DNA of 64,000 bases from Haliclona indistincta. Its lineage: Eukaryota > Porifera > Demospongiae > Haplosclerida > Chalinidae. Within the stretch, counting starts at the first letter, position 1. Each line of letters opens with the position of its first letter. The notes beneath the pieces are model-generated. The model did no database searches. It was not told the DNA's origin and saw only the letters and a program-made list of their open reading frames with translations. The translations under genes and the position numbers were made by a program. Location: positions 11,425,086 to 11,489,085 of the forward strand of contig OZ024785.1 of assembly GCA_964017065.1 (NCBI GenBank). The letters are read 5' to 3'. Below are positions 10,911 to 21,107 of the stretch, one piece after another.

Positions 10911-13900
10911 ATGGCTGGCGAGAGAGAACGGGCTGTCGCCCGTGCCTTGAATTTCCTTGGTAGTGCGCAAGAACTAGGTTCCCTGACGTCTCGCGATCAA
11001 GATCGAATGAGTGTTCTAATTGCAGACTACTTTTCTGATGTCAGGGAATACCCCGAGAACGGTAAGCAGATTCATAAAAGGCGGTCTAAAGCTTTACCAC
11101 AGTTCATGAACAATACTACACAGATTCCTGCTCTGATCTTGATGAGGACAGCTGTGAAGGTAAGTACACAAACAAATCAAACACATTAATGGAAGACAAT
11201 GGTGTGATTATAGATAGTACAGAGACAGCCCCTATGAAAAAAAACTTGCATGTTGCATGCATGGTACATGCATATTACTAGCATTACCATGTATGCATTG
11301 TCATGCATGTTACATGCTTGAAATTTTTCAACAGTATTGTTTGTTATTATGCATGTAACATGCATGTTTTATGTAACATGCATGGATTTGGGACGTTTTT
11401 ATACTTGTTGCATTATTGTAACATGCATGTTTATTGGCTAATGGTTACATGCATGTTTAGATGCTTGCATGTAACATGCTTGTTTAGATACTTGCATCTA
11501 CCATGCATGTAACATGCTTGTTTATAGATACTTGCATCTACCATGCATGTAACATGCTTGTTTATTCATTTCCATGTAACATGCATACTAACATGCTTGT
11601 TTACCATGTAACATGCATATAACATGCTTGTTTATTTATTTCCATGTAACATGCTTGTTTAAATACTTCCATGTAACATGCATGTTAAAATTATAGTACC
11701 ATCCATGTCAATAATTACAGTTACATAAGTGCATGAACTATTTAATAATTTATCTGTATGATTATCATTGTTTGCATGCTTGTATGGTATAATTATTTTT
11801 AGTGAGTTATTTAGTAATAGCCATCTTGCGGCGTTCTTCGCCACACTTTACTGTGAGGTCCCTCTTCAGATCTGAAAGATTCCCTCGTGGATACTTTTCC
11901 AAACAGTAAGCTAATAATAATTACAATTGCATAATAACAACACACATGCCACATTGTTAGCTCACTGTAAATGGCTGTTCGGATGTTCGGGTTGATGTCA
12001 GTGGCAGAGCTACCAGCTAGCCTCTGGCTGCTGTACCAAACTGACACCAACCCTCTCATTAGCCCAGTTGGTGTTGGCTTTGAATTCATGTCCACGCTTG
12101 TAAGCCTGCTGAGAGTGATATACACTCCCAGACCAGTAACCAACTCCTTTTTCTAAATAAAAATAAATTAAAGCAGAGACTGATTTATATCATGCTTATC
12201 AAATAACGTACACCCTCTCCTGGCTGAAAAGCTTCCTGCTCTAGTTGCAGGTCAGCAATGGTAGGCTCGTACCTACGTCTCTTTTTGCCAGAGCCCTGTT
12301 AAAATAAAGATGTGTTATGTTTCTAACATTGTTTAAAAACAAATATATACCTTTTTCTGTGAGAAAGTGTGAGTCCAATCAGTGTTGTTAAAGAATTATG
12401 CTGTACTAAGTATTATATTACCTGTGGTACAGATGTGTCTGTTGACGGCTGGACAATCTGAGTCTGGTTGGTATTATTATAGTAAGATTATCCTTTATTG
12501 TTTATTATAGTTACCTGTAGTACAGAGGAGCTGGATGAACTCGAGTCCTGATCTGTTGACGGCTGGTCAATCTGAGTCTGGTTGGTATTATTATAGTAAG
12601 ATTATCCTTTATTGTTTATTATAGTTACCTGTAGTACAGAGGAGCTGGATGAACTCGAGTCCTGATCTGTTGACGGCTGGTCAATCTGAGTCTGGTTGGT
12701 ATTATTATAGTAAGATTATCCTTTATTGTTTATTATAGTTACCTGTAGTACAGAGGAGCTGGATGAGCTCGAGTCCTGATCTGTTGACGGCTGGTCAATC
12801 TGAGTCTGGTTGGTATTTTAATTATTATAATTAATGTCAAATATTTATTGCTAATAGTAACAGCACTGTTGTTTTATATAATTACCTGAAGTACAGAAGA
12901 CTGTGAGGTGGTGCGAGACTTTTTTGCTGGCTGAGATTGATTGGTAAATTATTAAAAACTTGCATTGTACTACATTGTTTATTTACCCGCAGTGCAGAAG
13001 ACATTGCGGGTCGTTTTGTCACCTGTACAGTGGATAATTTTTAAAAGCTGTTATTGTGAACTTTAATTACTAAGCTTACCTTTCTACTTATTCCTAGGCC
13101 TAATTCACTCATTAGCTGTTTGTTTTCTAAAACTCTTTTTTTGATAGATTTTTCATAAGGACTCAGTTCTGACTGTTTTTAAATATAATTATAATTATTT
13201 TAGTGAGTCAGTACATGTACTAACTTTAAAACATACCTCACTGTCACTGTCGCTGTCATCATCAGATAGCACTTGTTCGTTGCTGAGTGACTGCACTAAC
13301 TTTTGTAAGATTCTAAGTTCTTCCGTAGAGACAACTATAAGGCATTACACAGGTACAAGTTAGCAAAACAACTGAACAACTGAAATGCAATAAAAAGGGC
13401 CAACCTTTTCCTTGAAGTGATCTAGTCTCTTTCTTCTCATCTACAATGAGACTTTATAATTACACCACATAACACAGACAGTTATATCAACCAAAATTGT
13501 ACTCCTGGCGCCTCTCTGTATAATTATATCTTACCTAGCTCTTTTTGCAACATCATTATCTGGGTCTTCTTTGCTTCAATTGTGTCACGAGCATCATTTA
13601 GACTCTCCTCCATCTGTTCCTTTTCATCTACAATGAGACACAATATAATTATACCACATAACATAGACAGTTATATCAACCAAAATGTACTCCTGGAGCG
13701 TCTCTGTATGCATCTTACCTAGCTCTTTTTGCAACATCATGATCTGGGTCTTCTTCGCTACTATTGCGTCACGAGCATCATTCAGACTATCCTCCATCTC
13801 CCTCAGTTTGAGGTCTTTCTCTGCGCAATTTTTACAACTACTATGGCTCTGCAGGATGGCTGATGACATTGCTAAAATGCTCGCGTTTTGAGCTTCGGCT

Positions 13901-16900
13901 TTTTGCTTGTTTTGGGTACTTTTTCCTTTGTTCCCACTGTCAGCTGCAGACCTCTGTTTTTTTGAATCTTGTGCTGCCTTGGTTGTTGGCTTCCTAGTAC
14001 GCTTACTCGACGCTTTTGTAGTGGTGGTGCTAGGCTGTGCTGGCGGTGGGCTCGACTGAGTGGGCGAGCTCGACTGAGTGGGCGAGCTCGGCTGTCGAGT
14101 GGCTAAACTGTCGTCAAGCAAGTCTTCTAGTTCTTTTTTAGAATCTAGTAACAAGATTAAACCAAAACTGTGTATAAACATAATTTAAATCACTTACTTG
14201 AAGCTGCCAGTATCCTCGCTCCATACCTACGCTTTCGATTTTTCCAGTAGCAAATTGCTGTTACTGGAAAGTGCTGAGGTAGACTGGCTGGTTCTACCAC
14301 CCAGGAAGCTGGAATGACTGTCACTGATTGGTCCTCCGACCATTCCGCTGCTACCCAAGAACTCATAGCTAGCTATAGCTTCAGCAAAATCAGCACCAGT
14401 ACAGTAGCGGCTGTAAAAGCCCGCGTTATTTTAAACATGAAGGGGTGTGGTCTTCTAGTAGCTAGGTTACTATACTCACTACGCGGGGAATTCGGTATGC
14501 ATAGTGCCGCGCATACAGATTTTTTGCTAGTGATGAGCAGTGAACCGGTGCCTAAAAAGCCTCGCGGTCCATATCGCCAGTCCATAAAGCCTTGTCGCCA
14601 GACACGCTATAATCGGCGTAAAAGAGCAGCCAACGCTACCACTATTCCAGACTCTGATGATGCTGAGCTACCCGCGCAACAAAGCCATGCAGCTGAGGAT
14701 ATCAGCACGGCCGACTCCGCACAGTATACATGTGATGACTATGAGTTGTCTGAGCCAATTGAAGGTAATGCAGCTATAAGGAGTGCATGCTCATCATGGG
14801 TCTCATGCCATGCTGGTCACCGCACTCACAGAGGAGTGTACTGTGGTCCCGGAGGCCGCTGCAGGGACGCTGTCCACTAGTAGTGATGATTCACTTCAAG
14901 TTGAGCTGATTGGAACAAGTAAGTATATAATTGTCTCATTGCTCTTCGTTACTATTATACGGTTACGCCGCTGCTCTTACACAGCCAGCCTAAACGATAG
15001 TGAAGCTACTGAGTCCACTATGATGACTCCATTGTATCCTAACTCACGTATTTCAGCTGATGAGAGTCAGTTGATGCTTTCTAGCTTTATTTGTCGTCAC
15101 CACTTGAGTAAGAATGCACAAAGAGATCTGCTCAGTTTGCTCAGAATACATCTTCCGCCATCCGGTTTAAACACTCTCACCAAGTCACTCTACCTGTTTG
15201 AGAATTACCAGTCGGTAGCCTCATCTGACTTCAAGGCAGTTGAACCAGAAGAACATGCCTTCTGTGGCAAATGCTATATACCTGTTTCTAGTCAGTCGTC
15301 TCCCTGTCCCAATACTCTGTGCAACAATGAAGATGAGCATCATGCAACTTTCATGACAATGTCCATTGCTGAGCAGCTAAAGACACTGTTAAAACGTAAG
15401 TTGTGTATGCATGCATGTGTATGTGAATTAATCTTAATTCACCCGATCATATTAAATGCATACACATGCCATACAGGGAAAGATTTTTGTAAACATCTAG
15501 TGCAACAGCACCAACTGCGTGGCGAGCAATCTTTTAGTGAGAGGATCAGTGACTTCAGTGATGGACGATTGTACAAAAGCATGCAGGTTAGAGATGAAAT
15601 GCATGCCTGAAATGTACACTATATCAGACTGAGTTACAGCTGGAAATTCAAGCTAGACATGATCCATCAGTTATGTTTCCAACTACATTAACTCTCCTAC
15701 TGAACTCCGATGGAGTTGAGCTTTTCAAGTCCTCTAAAGTGTCCATGTGGCCAGTTTTATTCATGATCAACGAGCTCCCATTTTCAGAACGGTATTAACA
15801 AACTATAATACCAACAAAACCATGTTTGCATGTTAAAGTTTGTTATTGCATTTACATGCATGCAGGAGACAGCCCAAAAATATGATTTTGGCTGGACTAT
15901 GGAGTGCTGAGGTCAAACCATACATGCAGCTATACATGCAACCAATATATGCCATGCTCGAGAACCTGGAGTCTGTTGGTATAATTATTGCAAATTAAAT
16001 AATATTCTGCCATATGCAATTGAATTTTGCACATCCATATAGGCATTGAGGTACAGCCATTTGGAGTACATCAACCTTTCAACTTGAAGGTGGTGCTCCT
16101 TGGCTGTACATGTGACCTCCCAGCAAGGGCACTCTTACTAAACACGATGCAGTTTAACGCCTACTATGGGTGCAATTTTTGCAAGCTGCCAGGAAAAAAC
16201 ATCTGTACGGCTAAAGGAGGGCATGTGCAAGTCTTTCCCTACACCTGCAAAGACCTCACTCTCAGAACAAAGGAGGTTTGGTGGGAAGATGCTGAAATAG
16301 CTACTCCATCTTCTCCTGTGAGTGAGATAATTTTATTGTAGTTACAAATTTCCATAATTATAAATTATTATTATAATTATCATAATATTATAATAATTAA
16401 TAAGGTGGATGGATTGAAAGGACCAACGTGGCTGATGTTACTTACGAGCTTTGACGTACCAAAAGGGATCTCTCCGGACTATATGCACTGTGCTTGTTTG
16501 GGAGTTTCCAAGCTGATGATCAGTCTTTGGACGAACACAACTAGGTGCAAACAGACCCCACATGACATCCACAAAAACATCCACGCCATCGACTGTCACA
16601 TCAGCAATATCAGGACACCCACCGAGATTACTAGGAAGCCTCGAGGACTCGGTGATGTCCAACACTGGAAAGGTCGGTATAATTATAGTAATAATAATTA
16701 TTATTATTATTATCAACAAGCAAAAAAACACAACAAAATACAGTAGATAAAACATTACGAATTTATGAGATGACTGTAAGATAAAAATTAATGATAACAT
16801 AAACCAGGATAAATATAGTTAATGAGTTTAATTATTACTGCTATAATAATTATTATAGTTACACAATAATAATTAATATTCATATGCAGCTTCTGAGTAC

Positions 16901-19900
16901 AGAGCATGGACTCTGTATTTTGCACTGCCTCTCTTGCAAGGGTACCTGGAAGAAAAATACATAAATCATGTTATGAAGTACGCAGAAGCACTGTGGCTAT
17001 TGCTGCAGACAGCACCTTCTCAAAGTGACATCAATAGGGCAGAGTGTCTCATGGACACATTTTGCGCTGAGTTTGCTGCTTTGTATGGTAAGATATATGA
17101 TACATGGAACACTTTATGCCAATTAAACTTTATACTACAGCTTATTATAATTATTACACAGGTGAACGATACTGCACAGCCAACGTACACATACTTCGTC
17201 ACTTTGCTGATTCTGTTCGCAATATGGGACCCTTGTGGGCGCATTCCACATTCCCATTTGAGGATGCAAACGGATGGCTTACTGAGTTGTTTAATGGAAC
17301 ACGGAATCCACCAAAAGAGGTTTAATTGCATGCATGCATTAATTTTATGTGCAATTTATCATGATTGTTTTGGTAACAGATTGTAAAGTCATTCATGGAG
17401 CGGCAGCAGCTTTGTGCCAAGGTAGACCTTAGCAATAGCGGGGAAGAGGTCGAGGAGTTTTTTACTCAAGTTTTGGCAACAGGAGCAAGGTACTAATGTT
17501 GTAAGAGTGTTATAGTTTATGCATAATCATTATTTTCCCTGAGACAGACATAGTATCAAAGCTACTGCAGGACACGGACATTTTGTCCTGGGTAGTTTCT
17601 TCATGTTAACCAGTGAAGAAGAGTCAACAATTTTAAGCCACACAGATGGTTGCCGACCTATTTTAAGCCAAGCACTTGTGTACGGAAGGTTACTATGGAA
17701 TGGTATTATATATACCAATGCCAGCTATAGGCCAGATGCTGCCAAAGATGATGCCATTTTGTACTTCCGTGATAATCTTATCGGTGAAGCCGTAAAGTTT
17801 GTGAGTTATTGCAACTCAAACTGCACATGCTCACACACTGGCACCATCAAATGCCACCATGTGGTGCTAGTACGGCAACTGCAGACAGTCCCAACAATAG
17901 TAACATACATCAAGATTGTTACTAGTACACAGAGGTATAATTATAATTCATTAATTAACAGTCAGTTAATTGGTATCCATTGATCATTAATATTTTTTGT
18001 GCAGTGAGCTCAAAGTATTTCACACTAGTGAAATAATTTCTAAAGGAGTTGTTATTCATGTCAAGAATGTTAAGTATATCGCACAACTCCCAAATATGCT
18101 TGAAAGGAACTTATAAACTATATTATGTGCAGCTGTTTTACTACTGTATAAAATTATATTTTATGATAATAATATTATTATGATTATTAACACACTTTCG
18201 TTTACTGTGCATGTAACATGCATGATAACTATAGCTTAATTAACACGTATGTTACAATTAACAAGCATGTAACATGCATGATAGCTTAACAAGCATGTTA
18301 CAACAAGCATGTAACATGCATGATAGCTTAACAAGCATGTTACAACAAGCATGTAACATGCATGATAGCTTAACAAGCATGTTACAACAAGCATGTAACA
18401 TGCATGATAGCTTAACAAGCATGTTACAACAAGCATGTAACATGCATGATATCTTAACATGCATGTTACAACAAGCATGTAACATGCATGTTAGCTTAAC
18501 AAGCATGTTACAACAAGCATGTAACATGCATGATAGCTTAACATGCATGTTACAACAAGCATGTAACATGCATGATAGCTTAACAAGCATGTTACAACAA
18601 GCATGTAACATGCATGATAGCTTAACATGCATGTTTACTTATTAGTGTAACATGTTTTTAACATGCATGTTCTAATTGCAACATGCACTCGACGCATGTC
18701 ACATTCAAAACATGCATGGAATTGTTTGTAACATGCATGCAACATGCAAGTTTTTTTTCATAGGGGCTGCAAGTAGTTCCCAGGTGGAAATAGAGTTTCC
18801 CTTGACGCCCTACAGTGAAAATGATAGTGATAGTGAGAGTGAATTGGAAGATGGTAAGCTGTCAACATTAGCCCCATTCTGTAAATTCATCACACTGTTA
18901 TAGAAATAGTCACTTCTGTACTAGCCACACATCCCACCAATCCTCCAGTCGCTGCAACAACAACTTGCCTCACTGTCTCACCAGACACTGCACCTGCTAC
19001 ATGCTCCACCATCCCACCAGTCAGTATACCAACCACTCCCTCCACCATCCCACCAGTCAGTATACCAACCACTCCCTCCACCCTCCCACTAGTCAGTGTA
19101 CCAACCACTCTGTCCACCCTCCCACCAGTCAGTGTACAAACCACTCAACCTACATCCTCAGCAGGCATCACTCACCTTGTAAACTCAGCACACAGCTTGC
19201 TTCCAGCATCGACAACCAGCTGTAGTAGTACTACATTTGCCTTAGAGGTAGGTATAAACTGAGAAATACTACAACTTTCCAATTCCCTGTACCTTTGTGC
19301 AGCAAGCAGAATCAAGAGCTATAGACACTTTTGTCCGTCAGACTTGTGGCTGCAAGTTAAACAAAGGAGACGCATGCTCACACATGTTCTCAACAGAGCA
19401 TTATTCAAATTACAGAGCTGATTGCCAGTCTTTGTCACGAACGGAGCTAGATATGCTACTGAAAGGAGAGCTGATCAGTCATTTCAACGACAGCTACGTG
19501 ACAGCAAACTCCACACACCATCGCCACTTCCCACAGCTGCGACAACATACATCAACAACCTTCTGCCATCATGGCATACACATCTGTCGGAAGACATACC
19601 TCTTCCTGCACTCCATTGGCTTGAAAAGGTATAAAAATCTCCGAGCCAACCTCGCGGTCAATGGCATACTTCCACGTGTACATGGCAACTACCGAAGAGT
19701 TCCAGTGCATGCTTTTAGTCTAGAGGAAACACAGGTTGTTTTGCAGTTTATCACAAACTACACAGAAGAAAATGGCATCCACCTACCTGGACGAATCCCT
19801 GGATTAAAAAAAACTGACATTCAACTCCTTCCTTGCCACACCACCAAGAAAGCTGTATGGACACAGTATTGCTTGGCAACTCAAGCTTGCAATCCACCAT

Positions 19901-19965
19901 CAAGACAAGCAGCATACAGGACCTTTCTCCTCATCTGGCAGAAGATTACAGAGGGTACAGATTAG
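10911..19965 (+). CDS. Host gene interrupted by the 7.5-kb element; 415-aa product if spliced across it
   Basis: Exon 1 is 10911-11061 (MAGERERAVARALNFLG..., phase-1 donor GGTAAGC). Exon 2 resumes at 18764 after TTTTTTTTCATAG inside the element's right terminal repeat and runs to 18853 (acidic, ENDSDSESELED). Exon 3 is 18904-19247, a Pro/Ser/Thr/Val linker with an internal repeat (IPPVSIPTTPST). Exon 4 is 19303-19965: a CGCKLNKGDACSHMF Cys/His motif, then FLHSIGLKRYKNLRANLAVN, VHGNYRRVP and LPGRIPGLKKTDIQLLPCHT, ending TAG. All phases agree. The Cys-rich start plus 'LPGRIPGYKR' block recurs in repetitive invertebrate genes; a decayed relative lies at 27040-27350. That relative continues further, so this copy is probably truncated at its 3' end. 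Function unknown, possibly transposon-derived. Confidence 0.6.
11226..11263 (+). repeat. Left 38-bp terminal inverted repeat
   Basis: Identical to the reverse complement of 18732-18769. Read on the minus strand it contains T8CATAG, a polypyrimidine tract and AG that could act as a splice acceptor. The flanking base changes directly outside, and inside the match breaks after CATGCATG. Confidence 0.95.
11264..11690. repeat. Left subterminal repeat array
   Basis: More than fifteen copies of a loose motif CATGTAACATGCWTG, often followed by TTTA and in places by gatacttgcatctac, spaced 20-50 bp. The core ACATGCATGT is palindromic. The orientation is opposite to that of the right array, giving the whole element mirror symmetry. 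By analogy with TnpA sites in CACTA elements these are candidate binding sites; the ORF at 11303-11512 is only a reading of the repeats. Confidence 0.85.
11807..14366 (-). CDS. 533-aa coiled-coil protein with C-terminal BEN domain, encoded in the 7.5-kb element
   Basis: Reverse-strand model with consistent phases: 14366-14198, 14144-13719, 13627-13535, 13440-13405, 13334-13237, 13172-13080, 13022-12987, 12930-12886, 12805-12743, 12691-12629, 12577-12515, 12463-12422, 12295-12212, 12152-11966, 11910-11807. Residues 1-56 resemble a small N-terminal module (AICYWKNRKRRYGARIL). Residues 57-150 are a Ser/Pro/Thr- and Lys-rich linker. Then come a CKNC pair, coiled coils (LNDARDAIVAKKTQIMMLQ, twice), an acidic SDDDSDSDSE, a YEKSIKKRVLENKQL helix, and Ser/Gln-rich repeats from tandem exons. 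Residues about 438-533 look like a BEN domain (GVYITLSRL, GLMRGLVSVWYSSQRLAGSS, NPNIRTAIY, final RDLTVKCGEERRKM). BEN domains bind DNA or protein in chromatin and viral factors. Start chosen because the frame is open only to this ATG. Confidence 0.75.
12422..12805 (-). repeat. Tandemly duplicated exon-intron cassette (114 bp, three copies plus one divergent)
   Basis: Copies end-to-end at 114 bp. Each carries a 63-nt exon (21 codons: TQIDQPSTDQDSSSSSSSVLQ, given here in full as 21 only by position: 12743-12805, 12629-12691, 12515-12577) and a 51-nt intron. A fourth, 42-nt relative is at 12422-12463. Exons are phase 0 on both sides, so any number can be skipped or added without breaking the frame. 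The near-identity of the introns shows the duplication is recent. Confidence 0.92.
13405..13850 (-). repeat. Second tandem exon-intron duplication in the BEN gene (coiled-coil exon)
   Basis: The block 13494-13660 closely repeats 13680-13850, covering the coiled-coil exon end (DARD.I.AKKTQIMMLQKEL), its GTAAGA donor and the flanking intron. A third partial copy of the exon start (DEK.E) lies at 13405-13440. Phase 1 on both sides keeps the frame. Confidence 0.85.
14367..14532. promoter_or_regulatory. Bidirectional promoter between the two element genes
   Basis: Only 166 bp separate the two divergent start codons, so promoters and 5' UTRs of both genes must lie here or overlap the coding starts. 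I see no clear TATA box; the stretch has a CpG-containing centre (cgcgg, gccgcgc). Confidence 0.6.
14533..18116 (+). CDS. 870-aa Tnp2/CACTA-Plavaka-like transposase, 13 exons, intact
   Basis: Exons: 14533-14764, 14832-14918, 14985-15395, 15477-15586, 15640-15791, 15866-15978, 16043-16317, 16405-16672, 16890-17087, 17162-17319, 17380-17489, 17548-17934, 18005-18116. All GT/AG, all phases consistent, no internal stop, ending TAA. The N-terminus is basic (residues 1-35). Residues 200-219 hold a zinc-ribbon-like C-x2-C-x10-C-x4-C. The DDE/RNase H-like core has LNSDGVELFKSSKVSMWP (candidate D304), GISPDYMHCACLGVSKL (D485) and HSTFPFEDANG (E649), the motif order of Tnp2-type transposases. HWKASEYRAW and LHILRHF-like blocks also fit. 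The Cys/His-rich tail (CNSNCTCSHTGTIKCHH) may bind zinc. Domestication is possible, but flanking TIRs argue for a mobile element. Confidence 0.85.
18205..18731. repeat. Right subterminal repeat array (42-bp unit)
   Basis: From about 18255 to 18640 a 42-bp unit built from taacaagcatgttacaa and caagcatgtaacatgcatg repeats about nine times with few changes; looser copies extend to the TIR. The motif is the reverse complement of that in the left array. Long open frames on both strands here (18236-18645) only reflect the multiple-of-three period. No spacers vary, so it is a tandem array and not CRISPR. Confidence 0.92.
18732..18769 (-). repeat. Right 38-bp terminal inverted repeat, doubling as a splice acceptor
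   Basis: Exact reverse complement of 11226-11263. On the plus strand it reads T8CATAG|GGGCTG. The AG at 18762-18763 joins exon 1 of the interrupted host gene in phase, and the last six TIR bases become coding. Confidence 0.9.
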
Positions 19966-20321
19966 TGAGGGTTCACTGTATGACTATTTACCGTTCTCGC
20001 TACACAATGGGATCGACATTCCTTAACAAAAATTATTTAACATTATGGGTTATGTAAAACCTATGATGGAAATACCAGATGAATAGCCAACGTAGCCGCC
20101 TTGATAGTTGATACCTGACTTGAACACCTTCTCTAGTACTAACCACGCCACCTTCTGTCACACTGATCACTTTAATCACTTTAATTAGAGAATGCCATCG
20201 ACTCCTCCAACAAACAAATAATAGTTTGCAAGAACTATCAAGTAAAGTCAGTTCCTCGATTGAGTTCCTCATTTTCCTCTTGTTGAAAAGCTAACCCATT
20301 GACCTTCTGTAGCTATTAGAA

Positions 20322-20398
20322 TCGATTAGAATCGATGAAACTATTAGAATCGATGAAACTATTAGAATCGATCGAAGCTATTAGAATCGATGAAACTT
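20322..20398. repeat. Short tandem repeat, about 17-19 bp unit
   Basis: About five copies of ctattagaatcgatgaaa with small insertions. No gene context. Confidence 0.85.
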
Positions 20399-20860
20399 GA
20401 TGATAAGAGTAGTGTACCGGCAGGTTTGGTTTACTTAGATCGTGGAGGATTAGTATTCCCAAAACAGGAGCTTCTCCCAAATCTTAGACTTGTTGAGGAG
20501 AGATTGCTTGATGTTCTGAATGAAAACAATTACAGGCGGTATGGAAAGCACCTTTTTGAAGTAAGTGTTAACATCATGCATATCTTACCAGTCAATTCGT
20601 TTTCACACAGGTCACAAAGAGGACAATCACAGATGACAAAACACTACTACAGGTATTTCAAGAAGTTGTTACGAAGCTGATTCCTATGGTCGCAAGCGCA
20701 ACAGTCGAGCAGGTTCATGCACATTTTTTGAGTAAAATATACAACTGTAGATGTAATGAGTACTTAAAGAGTATTCAAAAAGAATTTCTCACACATCAGA
20801 ATAAGAGTGTTGATGTACATGTCGGACTTAGAGATCAGCTCAAGACTTACGCTTACAAAA
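20395..20860 (+). CDS. Two exons of a transposon-type protein C-terminus, incomplete
   Basis: Exon one (to 20560) reads LDDKSSVPAGLVYLDRGGLVFP...LPNLRLVEERLL and ends before GTAAGT. Exon two starts after CACACAG at 20611 (VTKRTITDDKTLLQVF) and continues through HFLSKIYNCRCNEYLKSI to about 20860. The GGL.FP motif followed by helices and a Cys pair is seen near the ends of repetitive transposase-like proteins in invertebrates. I cannot assign a family. A possible intron border near 20560/20611 keeps the frame. No start. Confidence 0.4.
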
Positions 20861-21107
20861 ACAATTATAATTGTTGTCACCATTATTAGGGGCGTAACTA
20901 CCATAGAGGCAGGGGAGGCACTTGCCTCCTCGATTTTAGACAGGTGCAAAGTAAACAAATCTTATCACAGTTCCCTTACGATGTTTGACACCAGCAAGGA
21001 TCTGTCGTATCTATTCAGTGAGTCATATGCCGGCACTTAACTAGTGCGTGCAGGTTAAAGCTGCATTCTGAATTTATTGCCGTTTTCCTTCATGCCCTAT
21101 ATATAGC

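Larger units (their letters stand above)
11226..18769. mobile_element. 7.5-kb two-gene DNA transposon with 38-bp TIRs (Tnp2/CACTA-Plavaka-like)
   Basis: The left end 11226-11263 and right end 18732-18769 are perfect 38-bp inverted repeats (starting CAGCCCCTATG, then A8, then ACATGC-type palindromes). Just inside both ends lie arrays of AACAAGCATGTTACA-type motifs in opposite orientations (11264-11690 and 18205-18731). Between them are two complete divergent genes whose start codons are 166 bp apart and whose 3' ends face the repeat arrays. This is the layout of CACTA-type elements (transposase plus accessory DNA-binding protein plus subterminal repeats), except that the accessory gene here encodes a BEN-domain protein. 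The ends do not start with CACTA and I find no clear target-site duplication. Both genes are open, so it may be or recently have been autonomous. Confidence 0.9.

Noticed and set aside
18255..18640. CRISPR-like regular repeats
   Set aside because: Contiguous near-identical units with no unique spacers; eukaryotic transposon context.
18236..18645. Three ORFs (80-124 aa) on both strands with MHDSLTSMLQQAC-type repeats
   Set aside because: The 42-bp tandem unit is a multiple of three without stops in several frames. These are readings of the subterminal array.
11226..18769. Target-site duplication of the 7.5-kb element
   Set aside because: Flanks agaga/caagt do not match at 2-5 bp in any alignment of the ends that I tried; none is claimed.
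18890..19144. 84-aa minus-strand Val/Gly-rich ORF
   Set aside because: Antisense of the Pro/Thr linker exon of the interrupted gene, which is phase-supported.
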